A stretch of DNA of 39,927 nucleotides from DASVEE01 sp036399695. GTDB taxonomy: Bacteria; Acidobacteriota; Thermoanaerobaculia; Gp7-AA8. The notes under the pieces were generated by a model. It worked only from the letters and a program-made list of their open reading frames with translations. It had not been told where the DNA came from and ran no database searches. The stretch spans positions 1-39,927 of the forward strand of contig DASWMP010000316.1 in NCBI GenBank assembly GCA_036399695.1, written 5' to 3'. Positions 22,041 through 29,760 of the stretch are shown here, piece after piece (within the stretch, counting starts at the first letter, position 1; every line of letters starts with the position of its first letter). The position numbers were made by a program, and so were the translations under genes.

Positions 22041-23540
22041 GTGAAGCAGCGCGTCGCATGGTCGGTCATCCTCGGCATCGCCGCGGCCAAGCTGGTCCTC
22101 CAGTTCTGGACGAGCGGCCATTACGGCTACTTCCGCGATGAGCTCTACTTCATCGCCTGCGGCCGCCACCTCGACTGGGGCTATGTCGATCATTCGCCGC
22201 TGGTGGCCGTTTACGCGCGCATCGGTGAGCTGTTCGGGCCTTCGCTGCGCGGCTTCCGTCTGCTGGCGACGCTGGCCGGCACGGCGCGGATCGTCCTCAC
22301 CGGCGTGATCGCCGCGCGTCTCGGCGGCGGCAGGGCCGCGCAGGGGCTGGCGTGCCTGGCGGTGCTGCTCGCGCCGATCTACCTCGGCATCGATTCGGTC
22401 CTGTCGATGAACGTCTTCGAGCACCTCTTCTGGCTCGGCTGCCTGCTGGTGGTGATCGAGATTGCGAACGGAGGGTCGGAGAAGCTCTGGCTCCTGTTTG
22501 GCGTGCTCGCGGGCTTCGGCCTGCAGAACAAGCATTCGATGCTGTTCCTCGGCGCGGCCGTCGTCGCCGGCCTGGTGCTGACGCCGTTGCGGCGCTCGCT
22601 CGCCCGTCCCTGGATCTGGGCCGGCGGCGCGCTCGCGCTGCTGATCTTCCTCCCGAACCTGCTGTGGCAGTACGCGCACGGCTTCCCGACGATCGAGCTG
22701 CTGCGCAATGTGAAGGAGAGCGGCAAGAACATCGTCCTCGATCCGGTCGACTTCGTCGTGCAGCAGGTGATGATGCTCAATCCCTTCAGCGCGCCGCTCT
22801 GGATCGCCGGCCTGGCGGGGCTGTTCTTCGTGCGAGAGCTGAAGCCGTACCGTTTCCTGGCGTGGACGTACCTCGCGGTGCTGACGATTTTCATCGCGCT
22901 GGAAGGGAAGGATTACTACGTCGCGCCGATCTATCCGGTGCTGTTCGCGGCCGGCGCGGTGGTGCTCGCGCGGCGGCGGCTCTTCGCGGGGATCGCCGCG
23001 GCGCTCGTGATCGCCGGCGGGATCATCGCGGCACCGCTGGCGTTGCCGATGCTGACGCCGGAGAGTTACCTCGCGTATCAGCGGAAGCTGGGAGTCGCGC
23101 CGGCGCGGACGGAGGTGTCGCACACCTCCGAGATGCCGCAGATCTTCTCCGATCAATTCGGGTGGCCGGAGATGGTGGCGAAAGTGGCCCGCTACTATCA
23201 CTCACTGCCGCCGGACGTCCGCGCGAAGACCGGCATCTTCGCCGGCAACTACGGCGAAGCAGGCGCCATCGATTTCTACGGAAGGCAGTACAACCTCCCT
23301 CCGGCGATCTGCCCTCATCAGCATTACTGGGATTGGGGCACGCACGGCTTCACCGGCGAGTCGCTGATCGTCATCTCCGAAGACCTCGGCGGACGGGAGC
23401 CGATGTTCGAGACGGTGAAGGTGTTCGACCGGAGGAATCACCCGTACGCCATGCCGGAGGAGAACGGGCCACTGTTTCACGTCACAGGAATGAAGGTCCC
23501 GCTGCAACAGGTGTGGCCCGAGTTGAAGCGCTGGCGGTGA
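22041..23540 (+). CDS. GT39-type glycosyltransferase (PMT_2 family)
   Basis: A 499-residue polytopic membrane enzyme of the ArnT/PMT superfamily, which transfers a sugar from a polyprenyl-phosphate donor to a lipid or protein. The GTG start at 22041 lies 6 bp after the previous gene. After the first helix it has the acidic loop GYFRDELYFIACGRHLDWGYVDH, where the Asp of the RDELY segment is the likely catalytic residue, followed by HSPLVAVYARIGELFGPSLRGFRL. About ten further hydrophobic segments follow, then a soluble C-terminal region of about 160 residues (DQFGWPEMVAKVARYYHSLP ...). Acceptor unknown. Confidence 0.88.
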   Translation: MKQRVAWSVILGIAAAKLVLQFWTSGHYGYFRDELYFIACGRHLDWGYVDHSPLVAVYARIGELFGPSLRGFRLLATLAGTARIVLTGVIAARLGGGRAAQGLACLAVLLAPIYLGIDSVLSMNVFEHLFWLGCLLVVIEIANGGSEKLWLLFGVLAGFGLQNKHSMLFLGAAVVAGLVLTPLRRSLARPWIWAGGALALLIFLPNLLWQYAHGFPTIELLRNVKESGKNIVLDPVDFVVQQVMMLNPFSAPLWIAGLAGLFFVRELKPYRFLAWTYLAVLTIFIALEGKDYYVAPIYPVLFAAGAVVLARRRLFAGIAAALVIAGGIIAAPLALPMLTPESYLAYQRKLGVAPARTEVSHTSEMPQIFSDQFGWPEMVAKVARYYHSLPPDVRAKTGIFAGNYGEAGAIDFYGRQYNLPPAICPHQHYWDWGTHGFTGESLIVISEDLGGREPMFETVKVFDRRNHPYAMPEENGPLFHVTGMKVPLQQVWPELKRWR

Positions 23541-23544
23541 GCGG

Positions 23545-24258
23545 CTAACGCCGCTGGTTGTACCACCAGGGGTAATCCGGCTCCGGCTCCGGCCGCCGCT
23601 TCAGGCCGCCGAACAGCACGATCAACAACATCCCCGCCACGAAGCCGCCGATGTGCGCCCAGTAGGCGACGCCTCCGGTGTCCTGCGCATCGCGCACGCC
23701 GAGGGACCCGACGCCGCTGAAGAACTGCAGGATGAACCAGAAGCCGAGGATCAGCACGGCCGGCAGGTGGCGGATCGTGATGAAGAAGAAGATCGGGATG
23801 AGCGTCATCACCCGCGCGTGAGGAAAGAGAATCAGGTAGGCGCCGAGCACCCCGGCGATGGCGCCCGAGGCGCCGATGGCCGGCACGACGGAGGCGGGGT
23901 TGAAGAAGGCGTGGGCCAGCGTGGCCACGATGCCGCACGCGAGGTAGAAGAGGAGATACCGGAAGCGGCCGAGACGGTCTTCGATGTTGTCGCCGAAGAT
24001 CCAGAGGTAGAGCATGTTGCTGCCGATGTGCATCAACCCGCCGTGCAGGAACATCGACACGAACATCGTATAGAGGTCCGGCAGGATGTAGCCCGGCAGC
24101 ATGTAACGGGCGGGGATGAAGGCGACGTCGAACAGCCGCTGCTGGAGCGCCGGACCCTGCATCAGTTCCCAGATGAACGCGACGACGTTGAGCGCAACGA
24201 GCGAATACGTCACGACAGGGACGCTACGGCGGGGGTTGTCATCACGGAGCGGCAGCAT
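23545..24258 (-). CDS. Rhomboid family intramembrane serine protease
   Basis: A 237-residue membrane protein with six to seven hydrophobic segments. The family signatures are complete: FLHGGLMHIGSNMLYLWIFG (70-89), GASGAIAGVLGAYL with catalytic Ser131, and YWAHIGGFVAG with the paired His. The start at 24258 (MLPLRDDNPRRSVPVVTY) is the usual rhomboid N-terminus; an upstream ATG at 24300 lies inside the GalT-like gene. It overlaps that gene by 17 bp, so it is translated from the same mRNA. Only 4 bp separate its stop from the convergent GT39 gene. Confidence 0.94.
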   Translation of the reverse strand: MLPLRDDNPRRSVPVVTYSLVALNVVAFIWELMQGPALQQRLFDVAFIPARYMLPGYILPDLYTMFVSMFLHGGLMHIGSNMLYLWIFGDNIEDRLGRFRYLLFYLACGIVATLAHAFFNPASVVPAIGASGAIAGVLGAYLILFPHARVMTLIPIFFFITIRHLPAVLILGFWFILQFFSGVGSLGVRDAQDTGGVAYWAHIGGFVAGMLLIVLFGGLKRRPEPEPDYPWWYNQRR

Positions 24259-25081
24259 GGCGAAGGCGCCGCGCGGCCGCGGCTGGGTCGATGATCTCAA
24301 TAAACGTGCCGGTGCCGAGCTCGAAACCGGCCACCGTCGTCAGCCGCGGAAAGAGGTCGACGTAAAAGTGCGCCGCTCGCGTGCGCGGGAAGTTCACGAA
24401 CGACCAGTTGTAGGCCTCGCCGATCGTCAGCGTGGCCCGCGACGCGAGCTGCAGCAGGCTCGCCAGGCCGGCGAGCTGCGCGTCGCCGAGTTCCGTGAGC
24501 TCGGCCGCGTGCTGCTTCGGCACGAGCCACTGCTGATACGCCATCGACGACGCATACGGCGCGATCCAGTAGAAATGCTCCGTTTCCTGGATGACATGCT
24601 CGAGCGGCGCGCAGAGCGGGCACCGCTCGCCGGTGAAGGCCGCCGCTTCCCGCTCGATGCGCGCCGGCACGAACGGGACGGGGAGGAGCTGCGAATGGAT
24701 GTGCGCGATCGTGGCGCCGGCGCGCTGTCCGTGGTTCTTGAAGAGCGAGGTGTAGGCGGCGTCGCGATGCGCGTCGTAGCGGTCGCGATAGAGGCGGACG
24801 ACGTCGACCGGGTTGGCGATGCGGTCGAAGGTATCGTCATGCACGTTCGACTCGACGATGACCTCGTGGCCCTCGACGGCCGGGTACTTGTTGGGGAAGA
24901 CCCGTGCCGTCCAGGGCTCACCAATGTGCGCGAGCTCCGGGGGCGTCTGCGCTTCGTGGCCGGGGCAGAAGGGGCAGCCTTCCGCGTCGACGACGGGCCG
25001 GCCCGCGCGGCCGGGAGCGAAGAGAATCGGCTCGCCCGTGAGGAGGTGCCGCCGTATCCCTCCCTCGCGAGATGCAGGCAC
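24242..25081 (-). CDS. GalT-like (HIT superfamily) nucleotidyltransferase
   Basis: A 279-residue enzyme related to galactose-1-phosphate uridylyltransferase. The start is a GTG at 25081 whose first base is the last base of the upstream stop (TAGTG). Zinc-type cysteine pairs are visible: CPFC (36-39) and CPLC (154-157). The active-site motif is HIHSQ (127-131), where the second His would carry the covalent nucleotidyl intermediate. Family blocks FPNKYPAV and NWSFVNFPR are present. GalT-type enzymes move UMP or AMP between sugar phosphates. Coupling to a CDP-alcohol phosphotransferase suggests that the product may feed lipid head-group chemistry; this is inference. Confidence 0.87.
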   Translation of the reverse strand: MPASREGGIRRHLLTGEPILFAPGRAGRPVVDAEGCPFCPGHEAQTPPELAHIGEPWTARVFPNKYPAVEGHEVIVESNVHDDTFDRIANPVDVVRLYRDRYDAHRDAAYTSLFKNHGQRAGATIAHIHSQLLPVPFVPARIEREAAAFTGERCPLCAPLEHVIQETEHFYWIAPYASSMAYQQWLVPKQHAAELTELGDAQLAGLASLLQLASRATLTIGEAYNWSFVNFPRTRAAHFYVDLFPRLTTVAGFELGTGTFIEIIDPAAAARRLRHAAAP

Positions 25082-25695
25082 TACGAGCGCTCCAGCCTCG
25101 AGGCCAGCGCCAGCCGCTGCACGATGCCGAGCGCGCCGAAAGCCAGCAGCAGGAAGGCGAGCCACTCCGCGACGGTGAAGCCGAGCGCCGCGGTCATCTC
25201 CCAGCCGTTCGACAGCAGGATGTGCGAGACCGTGGGAAAGACGATCAGCGCGAGCACGAACTCGCCCCGTCCGACCGATTCGTAGTTCCGCTCGCGCCAC
25301 GTCGCTTCGATCTGCGTCCCGATGTAGCCGTTCAGCATCACGACGATCAGGCAGATGACGACGATCTCGAGCCGGATCGGGTTGCCGAGGAGCCAGCCGG
25401 CGGCGAGGAAGGTATCGCTCACCCGGTCGGCGAAGTGGTCGAGGAAGTCGCCGTAGCGCGACGTCTTCTGCTGCACGCGCGCGACGATGCCGTCGAAGGC
25501 ATCGGCCAGGCCGCCGACGAGCAGGAAAGCGATGGCCAAGATGAAGTACCGCTGCCACAGGAGCGTGGCGGCAATGAGATTGAGCGCCAGGGCAATCAGG
25601 GAGATGGCGTTGGGGGAGATGGGGCAACGCCGCGCGAGCGGGCTGAACCAGCGGGCAAGTCGTTCGCGCCAGACATTCATTGAAACGGGCGACAT
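25081..25695 (-). CDS. CDP-alcohol phosphatidyltransferase family protein
   Basis: A 204-residue membrane enzyme. The full CDP-OH-PT motif is present at about residues 66-90: DG-(2)-AR-(8)-G-(3)-D-(3)-D, in the segment DAFDGIVAR ... YGDFLDHFADR. It has five to six hydrophobic helices. Such enzymes join a CDP-activated alcohol or lipid to a second alcohol (as in phosphatidylinositol or phosphatidylglycerophosphate synthesis). The ATG at 25695 is used; an internal ATG at 25680 is equally possible since neither has a clear ribosome site. First gene of a three-gene coupled set with the GalT-like and rhomboid genes. Confidence 0.9.
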   Translation of the reverse strand: MSPVSMNVWRERLARWFSPLARRCPISPNAISLIALALNLIAATLLWQRYFILAIAFLLVGGLADAFDGIVARVQQKTSRYGDFLDHFADRVSDTFLAAGWLLGNPIRLEIVVICLIVVMLNGYIGTQIEATWRERNYESVGRGEFVLALIVFPTVSHILLSNGWEMTAALGFTVAEWLAFLLLAFGALGIVQRLALASRLERS

Positions 25696-25756
25696 TGTAG
25701 TGGAATGGAAAAACGAGTTCTGTTATTTTGATTGCCAGTAGTACCAATAAGAATCG

Positions 25757-25851
25757 CGATCACACGATAAAGGCAAACCTCGGGCGACTGAGGGACGCAA
25801 AGTCACAGATCTCACGGCAACGTGAGATGGCTGGGCCGCCGAACGTGGTCG
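25757..25851 (+). ncRNA. Cyclic di-GMP-I (GEMM) riboswitch aptamer
   Basis: Conserved core blocks are present in order. The segment aaaggcaaacc (25769-25779) is followed by a P2 hairpin cctcgg-gcga-ctgagg with a GNRA loop, then ggacgcaaagtc (25793-25804). P3 is atctcacg-gcaa-cgtgagat (25809-25828), again with a GNRA loop, followed by ggctgggccgccg. P1 can form between 25757-25763 and 25845-25851. It lies on the plus strand 105 bp upstream of a TTG-started GH18 gene. The cyclic-di-GMP-I class is known to control wall- and chitin-acting enzymes, among others. Confidence 0.92.
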
Positions 25852-25952
25852 GAGCGCCGTTAGTTCGGTGTCGTCCGATCGACCTCCGAATCCTGCGCTC
25901 CGTCCTCCTTCCTCTGAAGGACGTTTCCGGCAATAGCGATCGCACCGGAGCG
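25850..25952 (+). promoter_or_regulatory. Predicted expression platform of the c-di-GMP riboswitch
   Basis: The segment gcgctccg (25895-25902) can pair either with cggagcgc just after the aptamer (25850-25857, 8 bp) or with cggagcg that contains the GH18 ribosome site (25946-25952, 7 bp). These two helices exclude each other, which is the layout of a translational switch. The aptamer P1 overlaps the upstream strand by two bases. The effect of ligand (on or off) cannot be read with certainty. Confidence 0.6.
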
Positions 25953-25956
25953 TCCA

Positions 25957-27309
25957 TTGCGGATTCGTTCAGTCGTACTGGCTGTGGTCATGACGTTGGC
26001 TTGCGCCCTTCCGTCTTTCGCCTGGCGAAACTCGATCTGGGTTCCGCCCTGGGACAAGGAAGCACTCCCGTCGATGCAGGCCAATGCCAAGCATCTCGAT
26101 GAGTCGAATCCCGTCTGGTACACGCTCGACGCGGCGGGCGTGGTGACGAAGGTCTGGAACGCGGAGAACCCGTCCTGGCGCGCCGCGATGCAGGGCACGG
26201 AGCTGATCCCGACGATCCAGAACTACGTCGGCGACGCCTGGAACGGCCCGCTGGTGGCGACGCTGATCTCCACGGCCGACTCACGCGAGCGTCACGCGGA
26301 AGAGATCACGCGCCTCGTGGTGGCGAGTGCGTTCGACGGCATCGACATCGATTACGAGAGCGTCCCGTCCGCGTCGCGCAACGACTTCACGGCCTTCGTG
26401 CGCGTGCTCGCCGACAAGCTGCACGCCACGGGTAAGAAGCTGTCGATCACGGTGCATGCGAAGACGTCCGACAGCACGACGCGCCGCGGTCCGGGCTCGC
26501 AGGACTGGGCCGCCATCGGAGCGGCCGCCGATTCCGTGAAGATCATGGTCTACAACTTCCACTGGAGCGGCAGCGACGCCGGCGCCGTCACGCCGCTGAC
26601 CTGGCTCGATCAGGTGGCCACGTACGCCCGCGGCGTCATCGCGCCCTCGAAGGTGGTCATCGGCCTGCCGTTCTACGGTTTCGACTGGGTCGGTACGACC
26701 GGCAAGCACGTCACCTACGCCTCGGCCATGGCCCTCGCGCAGAGCAAGGGCGCGAAGATCGATCGCGATCCTGAAGGCGGCGAGGCGATGTTCCGCTATG
26801 CCGACCACACGGTCTACTTCCAGGACGCGGTCAGCTATCTCGCGAAGGTCGACCTGCTGAAAAGCAAGCACGCCGACATCGGCGGCGTGGCCCACTGGGC
26901 CGCGGGGCAGGAAGATCCGAAGGTCTGGTTCGCGATCCGTACCGGCGGTCTGACCGCCGACAACGGCAACGGCGCGACGCCGGTCACCGCGGACTTTACG
27001 ATCGCGGGGCCGTCGACGCTGAAGCTCGCGCAGGGGCGGGAGACGACGGCCAGCTTCGAGCTGGTGGCCATCGACGGATTTGCGGGTGCCGCGAATGTGA
27101 CGCTGCAGCAGGTGCCGGGCATCACGCTGACCGCTGGCTCAACGACCGTTGCGGCGAACCAGCCGGTGAGCGTGCAGTTCCGGGTGGCCCCGACGGTGGC
27201 GCCGGGGCGTTACACGCTGGTGCTGCGGTTCACCAGCGGGACGCTGTTGCGCGAGCAGCGCGTGACGCTGGAAGTGGCTCGCGCCGCGGCGCGCAGGCGG
27301 AGCGTGTAA
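25957..27309 (+). CDS. GH18 family exported protein under c-di-GMP riboswitch
   Basis: A 450-residue secreted glycoside hydrolase. The start is TTG at 25957 with ggag six bases upstream (25947-25950). Residues 1-22 are a signal peptide (MRIRSVVLAVVMTLACALPSFA). The GH18 barrel carries FDGIDIDYE (126-134), the DxxDxDxE motif with catalytic Glu134, then KIMVYNFHWSG, VIGLPFYGFDW and GGVAHWAAGQED near the end, as in spore-wall/peptidoglycan-type GH18 (YaaH-like). From about residue 345 an immunoglobulin-like beta domain follows (FTIAGPSTLKLAQGRETTAS ... GRYTLVLRFTSG). It probably cleaves GlcNAc-containing polymers outside the membrane, with translation tuned by c-di-GMP. Confidence 0.92.
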   Translation: MRIRSVVLAVVMTLACALPSFAWRNSIWVPPWDKEALPSMQANAKHLDESNPVWYTLDAAGVVTKVWNAENPSWRAAMQGTELIPTIQNYVGDAWNGPLVATLISTADSRERHAEEITRLVVASAFDGIDIDYESVPSASRNDFTAFVRVLADKLHATGKKLSITVHAKTSDSTTRRGPGSQDWAAIGAAADSVKIMVYNFHWSGSDAGAVTPLTWLDQVATYARGVIAPSKVVIGLPFYGFDWVGTTGKHVTYASAMALAQSKGAKIDRDPEGGEAMFRYADHTVYFQDAVSYLAKVDLLKSKHADIGGVAHWAAGQEDPKVWFAIRTGGLTADNGNGATPVTADFTIAGPSTLKLAQGRETTASFELVAIDGFAGAANVTLQQVPGITLTAGSTTVAANQPVSVQFRVAPTVAPGRYTLVLRFTSGTLLREQRVTLEVARAAARRRSV

Positions 27310-27318
27310 AGCAACAGA

Positions 27319-27421
27319 GAACGATGGGCCCAATGGGACAGATAGGACCCATAGGACAGATGGGAAAACCGCGAAGCCATAGGTCCCATCTGTCCCATAG
27401 GTCCCATCTGTCCTATCGTTC
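27319..27421. terminator. Long inverted 9-mer array between convergent genes (likely bidirectional terminator)
   Basis: Two arms of 9-base words (gggacagat / aggacccat on the left; gtcccatct / gtcccatag on the right) are inverted, framed by gaacgat (27319-27325) and atcgttc (27415-27421). The central spacer is about 12 bases. It sits exactly between the ends of the GH18 and L,D-transpeptidase genes. There is no T-tract on either side, so termination would depend on the size of the hairpin. Confidence 0.75.
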
Positions 27422-27425
27422 CTAA

Positions 27426-28343
27426 TTAGTAAATCACTACCTCATCCCCAACGCTGGCCATCTGGTAGAGCTGCTCGATGTCCGCATCTCCGAGACGCAC
27501 GCACCCGTGGGATACCGACTGCCCCAGCTTGCTGGTCTCCTGCGTTCCATGGAGCGCGTAGCCATCGCCGAGATTCAGACGGTAATGGCCCAGCACCTTG
27601 TCGAACTTCCGTTGCGGGGTGCCGACCGGGGGGATGACCACGGCGCCGCCGGCGTAGATCATTTCGCCGGGCGGTAGCTCGCGGTCGTAATCGCCGTAAT
27701 CGGCGACGACGGTGTTGTTCTTCACGCGGAGCACCGGGCCGCCCGAGCCTTCGAACCACGACCAGACGCCGGAGCTCTGCTTGCGTACCGGTTCGCCCGT
27801 CGAGAGGGAGATCTGGTTCTGGTAGTTGAGGCGGACGACGCGCATCCCGTTCTTGCGGGCCTGCTCCACGTAGTGCCAGTCGGGCGGCACCCACATCGGG
27901 TTCTCTTCCTTCGACTTCACACGGAACTTGCCGGTGGGCGTCTCGAAGACGAGCGTGCGGCCGTCGACGGCGAGGCGGTGGCCTTTACCGGTCGAGCAGA
28001 CCGCTTCGTAGACCGTCTGGCCGTTGCGGCGGACGTACACCTTGTTCTCGGCGGTCGAGACGATGATTACCTGGTTCGTGTCGGGCGTGTCCGCGCTGCG
28101 GCCGGCCTGCTGGACCTTGCGCGAGAGCTGCTGCACCTGCGCCGAGCGCTGTTCGGCGACGGTGCGGAGCTTCTCGGTTTTGCCGCCGGTGCGCTCCGCG
28201 ATCATTTTGTCGATGACGGCGACCCGTTCGAGGCGTTGGTCGTCGCGGATGTTGATGAGCTCACCGGCGACGGCGACAGAGGCGAGGCCGAGGGCTAGTA
28301 CGAGCAGTGCCCAGGAGCCGAGAAAACCGATCCAGCGTGGCAT
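27426..28343 (-). CDS. L,D-transpeptidase (YkuD), catalytic
   Basis: A 305-residue envelope protein. An N-terminal hydrophobic segment (5-27) serves as signal or anchor, followed by a coiled coil (about 35-82) and a YkuD domain (about 90-305). The catalytic motif is intact: HGTQETSKLGQSVSHGCVR (265-283), with Cys281 as nucleophile and His279. It would make 3-3 crosslinks or attach proteins to peptidoglycan. It lies 10 bp after a related gene (28354-29076) that lacks these residues, with an agga site before its ATG. The 3' end faces a large inverted repeat. Confidence 0.95.
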   Translation of the reverse strand: MPRWIGFLGSWALLVLALGLASVAVAGELINIRDDQRLERVAVIDKMIAERTGGKTEKLRTVAEQRSAQVQQLSRKVQQAGRSADTPDTNQVIIVSTAENKVYVRRNGQTVYEAVCSTGKGHRLAVDGRTLVFETPTGKFRVKSKEENPMWVPPDWHYVEQARKNGMRVVRLNYQNQISLSTGEPVRKQSSGVWSWFEGSGGPVLRVKNNTVVADYGDYDRELPPGEMIYAGGAVVIPPVGTPQRKFDKVLGHYRLNLGDGYALHGTQETSKLGQSVSHGCVRLGDADIEQLYQMASVGDEVVIY

Positions 28344-28353
28344 AGGGGGTCCT

Positions 28354-29076
28354 TTAGAAGATATAGACGCGTGTCTTGTCGGTGATGCGTGCCCAGATGG
28401 CGGCGAGGTCGGCCTCCGGCACCATGAACGAGCCCGGTTTCGGTCCGTCGAGAGGCGACTCCTCCGCCGGGGGTGAATGGATGATGTAGCCGTTCGGCAG
28501 GAAGATGACGTAGCGCCCGAGGCCGTTGGCGATCGGCTGAGGGTTCTCCGGAGGCGGCTGGTTGCTGAGCGCGTACGCCCACGGCGGCGGCGTCCAGGTG
28601 TGGCCTGACTCCTTCGACTCGATGTTGAAGGCGCCCTTGACCGGCACGAACGTCCAGGTCTTGCCTTCCGCCTCCACGGTGCGGGGGGCGCCGATCTGGA
28701 CGTCGGCTTCGCGGGCGACGTTTTTGCCGAGGCGGAGCTGGAACTTGCGGCGTTCGCTGTCGATGGAGATGTAGAACTCTTCTCCTTCGAGGCTGCGTAC
28801 GAACGCCAGCCTGTTCTCGAGCTCCTTCTCGAGCTGCTCGCGCGAGAGGTCGAGGGAGGCGAGCTCGTCCCGGATCCGGTTCATCTCCTGCGGCGACGCC
28901 GGAGTGGGCTTGAAGAGGCGGGTGGCCTTCTCCTGCACCTGATTGCGGTGATAGCGGGCCCAGGCGAAGGTGCCGAGGGCCAGCACGAGCAACGTCAGGT
29001 TGAGCCAGAGCGGGGGCCGGGGAGAGGTGCGCCGGTTTGGTGAATCCGGGCGTGAGTGAGTGCGTCGGTCAGACAT
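28354..29076 (-). CDS. YkuD-like pseudo-enzyme, paralogue of the downstream L,D-transpeptidase
   Basis: A 240-residue membrane-anchored protein: basic cytoplasmic N-terminus (1-22), one helix (23-41), coiled coil (about 63-95), then a YkuD-fold domain. Aligned from the C-terminus, PEADLAAIW (220-228) matches GDADIEQLY of the neighbour and LPNGYIIH (193-200) matches LGDGYALH. The catalytic SHGC of the neighbour corresponds to KPGS (213-216), so both His and Cys are lost. It is upstream in the same operon (10-bp gap). I infer a non-catalytic partner or regulator of the active enzyme; a different activity cannot be excluded. Confidence 0.82.
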   Translation of the reverse strand: MSDRRTHSRPDSPNRRTSPRPPLWLNLTLLVLALGTFAWARYHRNQVQEKATRLFKPTPASPQEMNRIRDELASLDLSREQLEKELENRLAFVRSLEGEEFYISIDSERRKFQLRLGKNVAREADVQIGAPRTVEAEGKTWTFVPVKGAFNIESKESGHTWTPPPWAYALSNQPPPENPQPIANGLGRYVIFLPNGYIIHSPPAEESPLDGPKPGSFMVPEADLAAIWARITDKTRVYIF

Positions 29077-29273
29077 TGCTTAACGCTGTTGATCGCGAGG
29101 GACGTGCCAGATTCAGCCGGACGGTTTCGTTGGTTTTCGAGTTGCAACAACCGGCTGCTGGAAGGGCAGACGAAATAAGCGTATGGTTATACAGGTATGA
29201 CTGAGTGACAGTCGTTCCGTCTGGAATTTGGCGAGCGCGACCGTCCTTTGTGAGACTTCGTTAGGAGATTTCA

Positions 29274-29603
29274 ATGGCAGACTCGAAAGCAGTGCAGGCG
29301 GTTTCGGACTCCGATTTCGACAGCGTTCTCAACGGCGGCAAGCCGGTATTCGTCGACTTCTGGGCGCCGTGGTGCGGACCCTGCCGGCTCATCGGCCCGC
29401 TGGTCGAAGAGCTCGCCCCCTCGTACGAGGGGAAGGCAGTGATCACCAAGCTCAACGTGGACGATAACCCGAACGTGGCCCAGCGCTTCGGTGTGACCTC
29501 CATCCCGACGCTCATGATGTTCAAGGACGGGAAGCTGGTCGACCGCGCCGTCGGAGCGATGCCGAAGAACGCACTCCAGCAGTTCATCGATAGGAATCTG
29601 TAA
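29274..29603 (+). CDS. trxA: Thioredoxin
   Basis: A 109-residue cytoplasmic thiol-disulfide oxidoreductase of standard length. The active site is WCGPC (33-37) in FWAPWCGPCRLI, followed by DDNPNVAQRFGVTSIPTLMMFKDG with the cis-proline in SIPT. The ribosome site is taggaga eight bases before the ATG. It has its own intrinsic terminator. The upstream 197-bp gap to the divergent YkuD-like gene holds the promoter, but I could not fix its boxes with confidence. Confidence 0.97.
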   Translation: MADSKAVQAVSDSDFDSVLNGGKPVFVDFWAPWCGPCRLIGPLVEELAPSYEGKAVITKLNVDDNPNVAQRFGVTSIPTLMMFKDGKLVDRAVGAMPKNALQQFIDRNL

Positions 29604-29640
29604 GAAGAAGGCGGAGCTTCGGCCCGCCTTCTTCGTTTTT
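29604..29640 (+). terminator. Intrinsic terminator of trxA
   Basis: An 11-bp perfect stem gaagaaggcgg / ccgccttcttc with a 9-base loop, followed by gttttt, starting at the first base after the trxA stop codon. Confidence 0.96.
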
Positions 29641-29757
29641 GGTAGTTGGTTTTCGGTTTTTGGTTGCATTCGCGGACGTCGGTGTTCTCAGCGATCCGCC
29701 TCGCGCTCCCCACCAGAAACCAACAACCAACCACCGAAAACCAACAACGGCTCGAGC
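29641..29757. repeat. Inverted array of ttggttt-type heptamers
   Basis: The left arm (29643-29666) reads ttggttt, tcggttt, ttggttg; the right arm (29715-29750) reads caacaac, caaccac, cgaaaac, caacaac. They are inverted relative to each other and lie in the convergent gap between trxA and the M24 peptidase gene. Confidence 0.8.
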
Positions 29758-29760
29758 CCG

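Noticed and set aside
29187..29192. A -10 box (ttatac) for trxA
   Set aside because: No acceptable -35 box lies 16-18 bp upstream, so I did not list it as a promoter.
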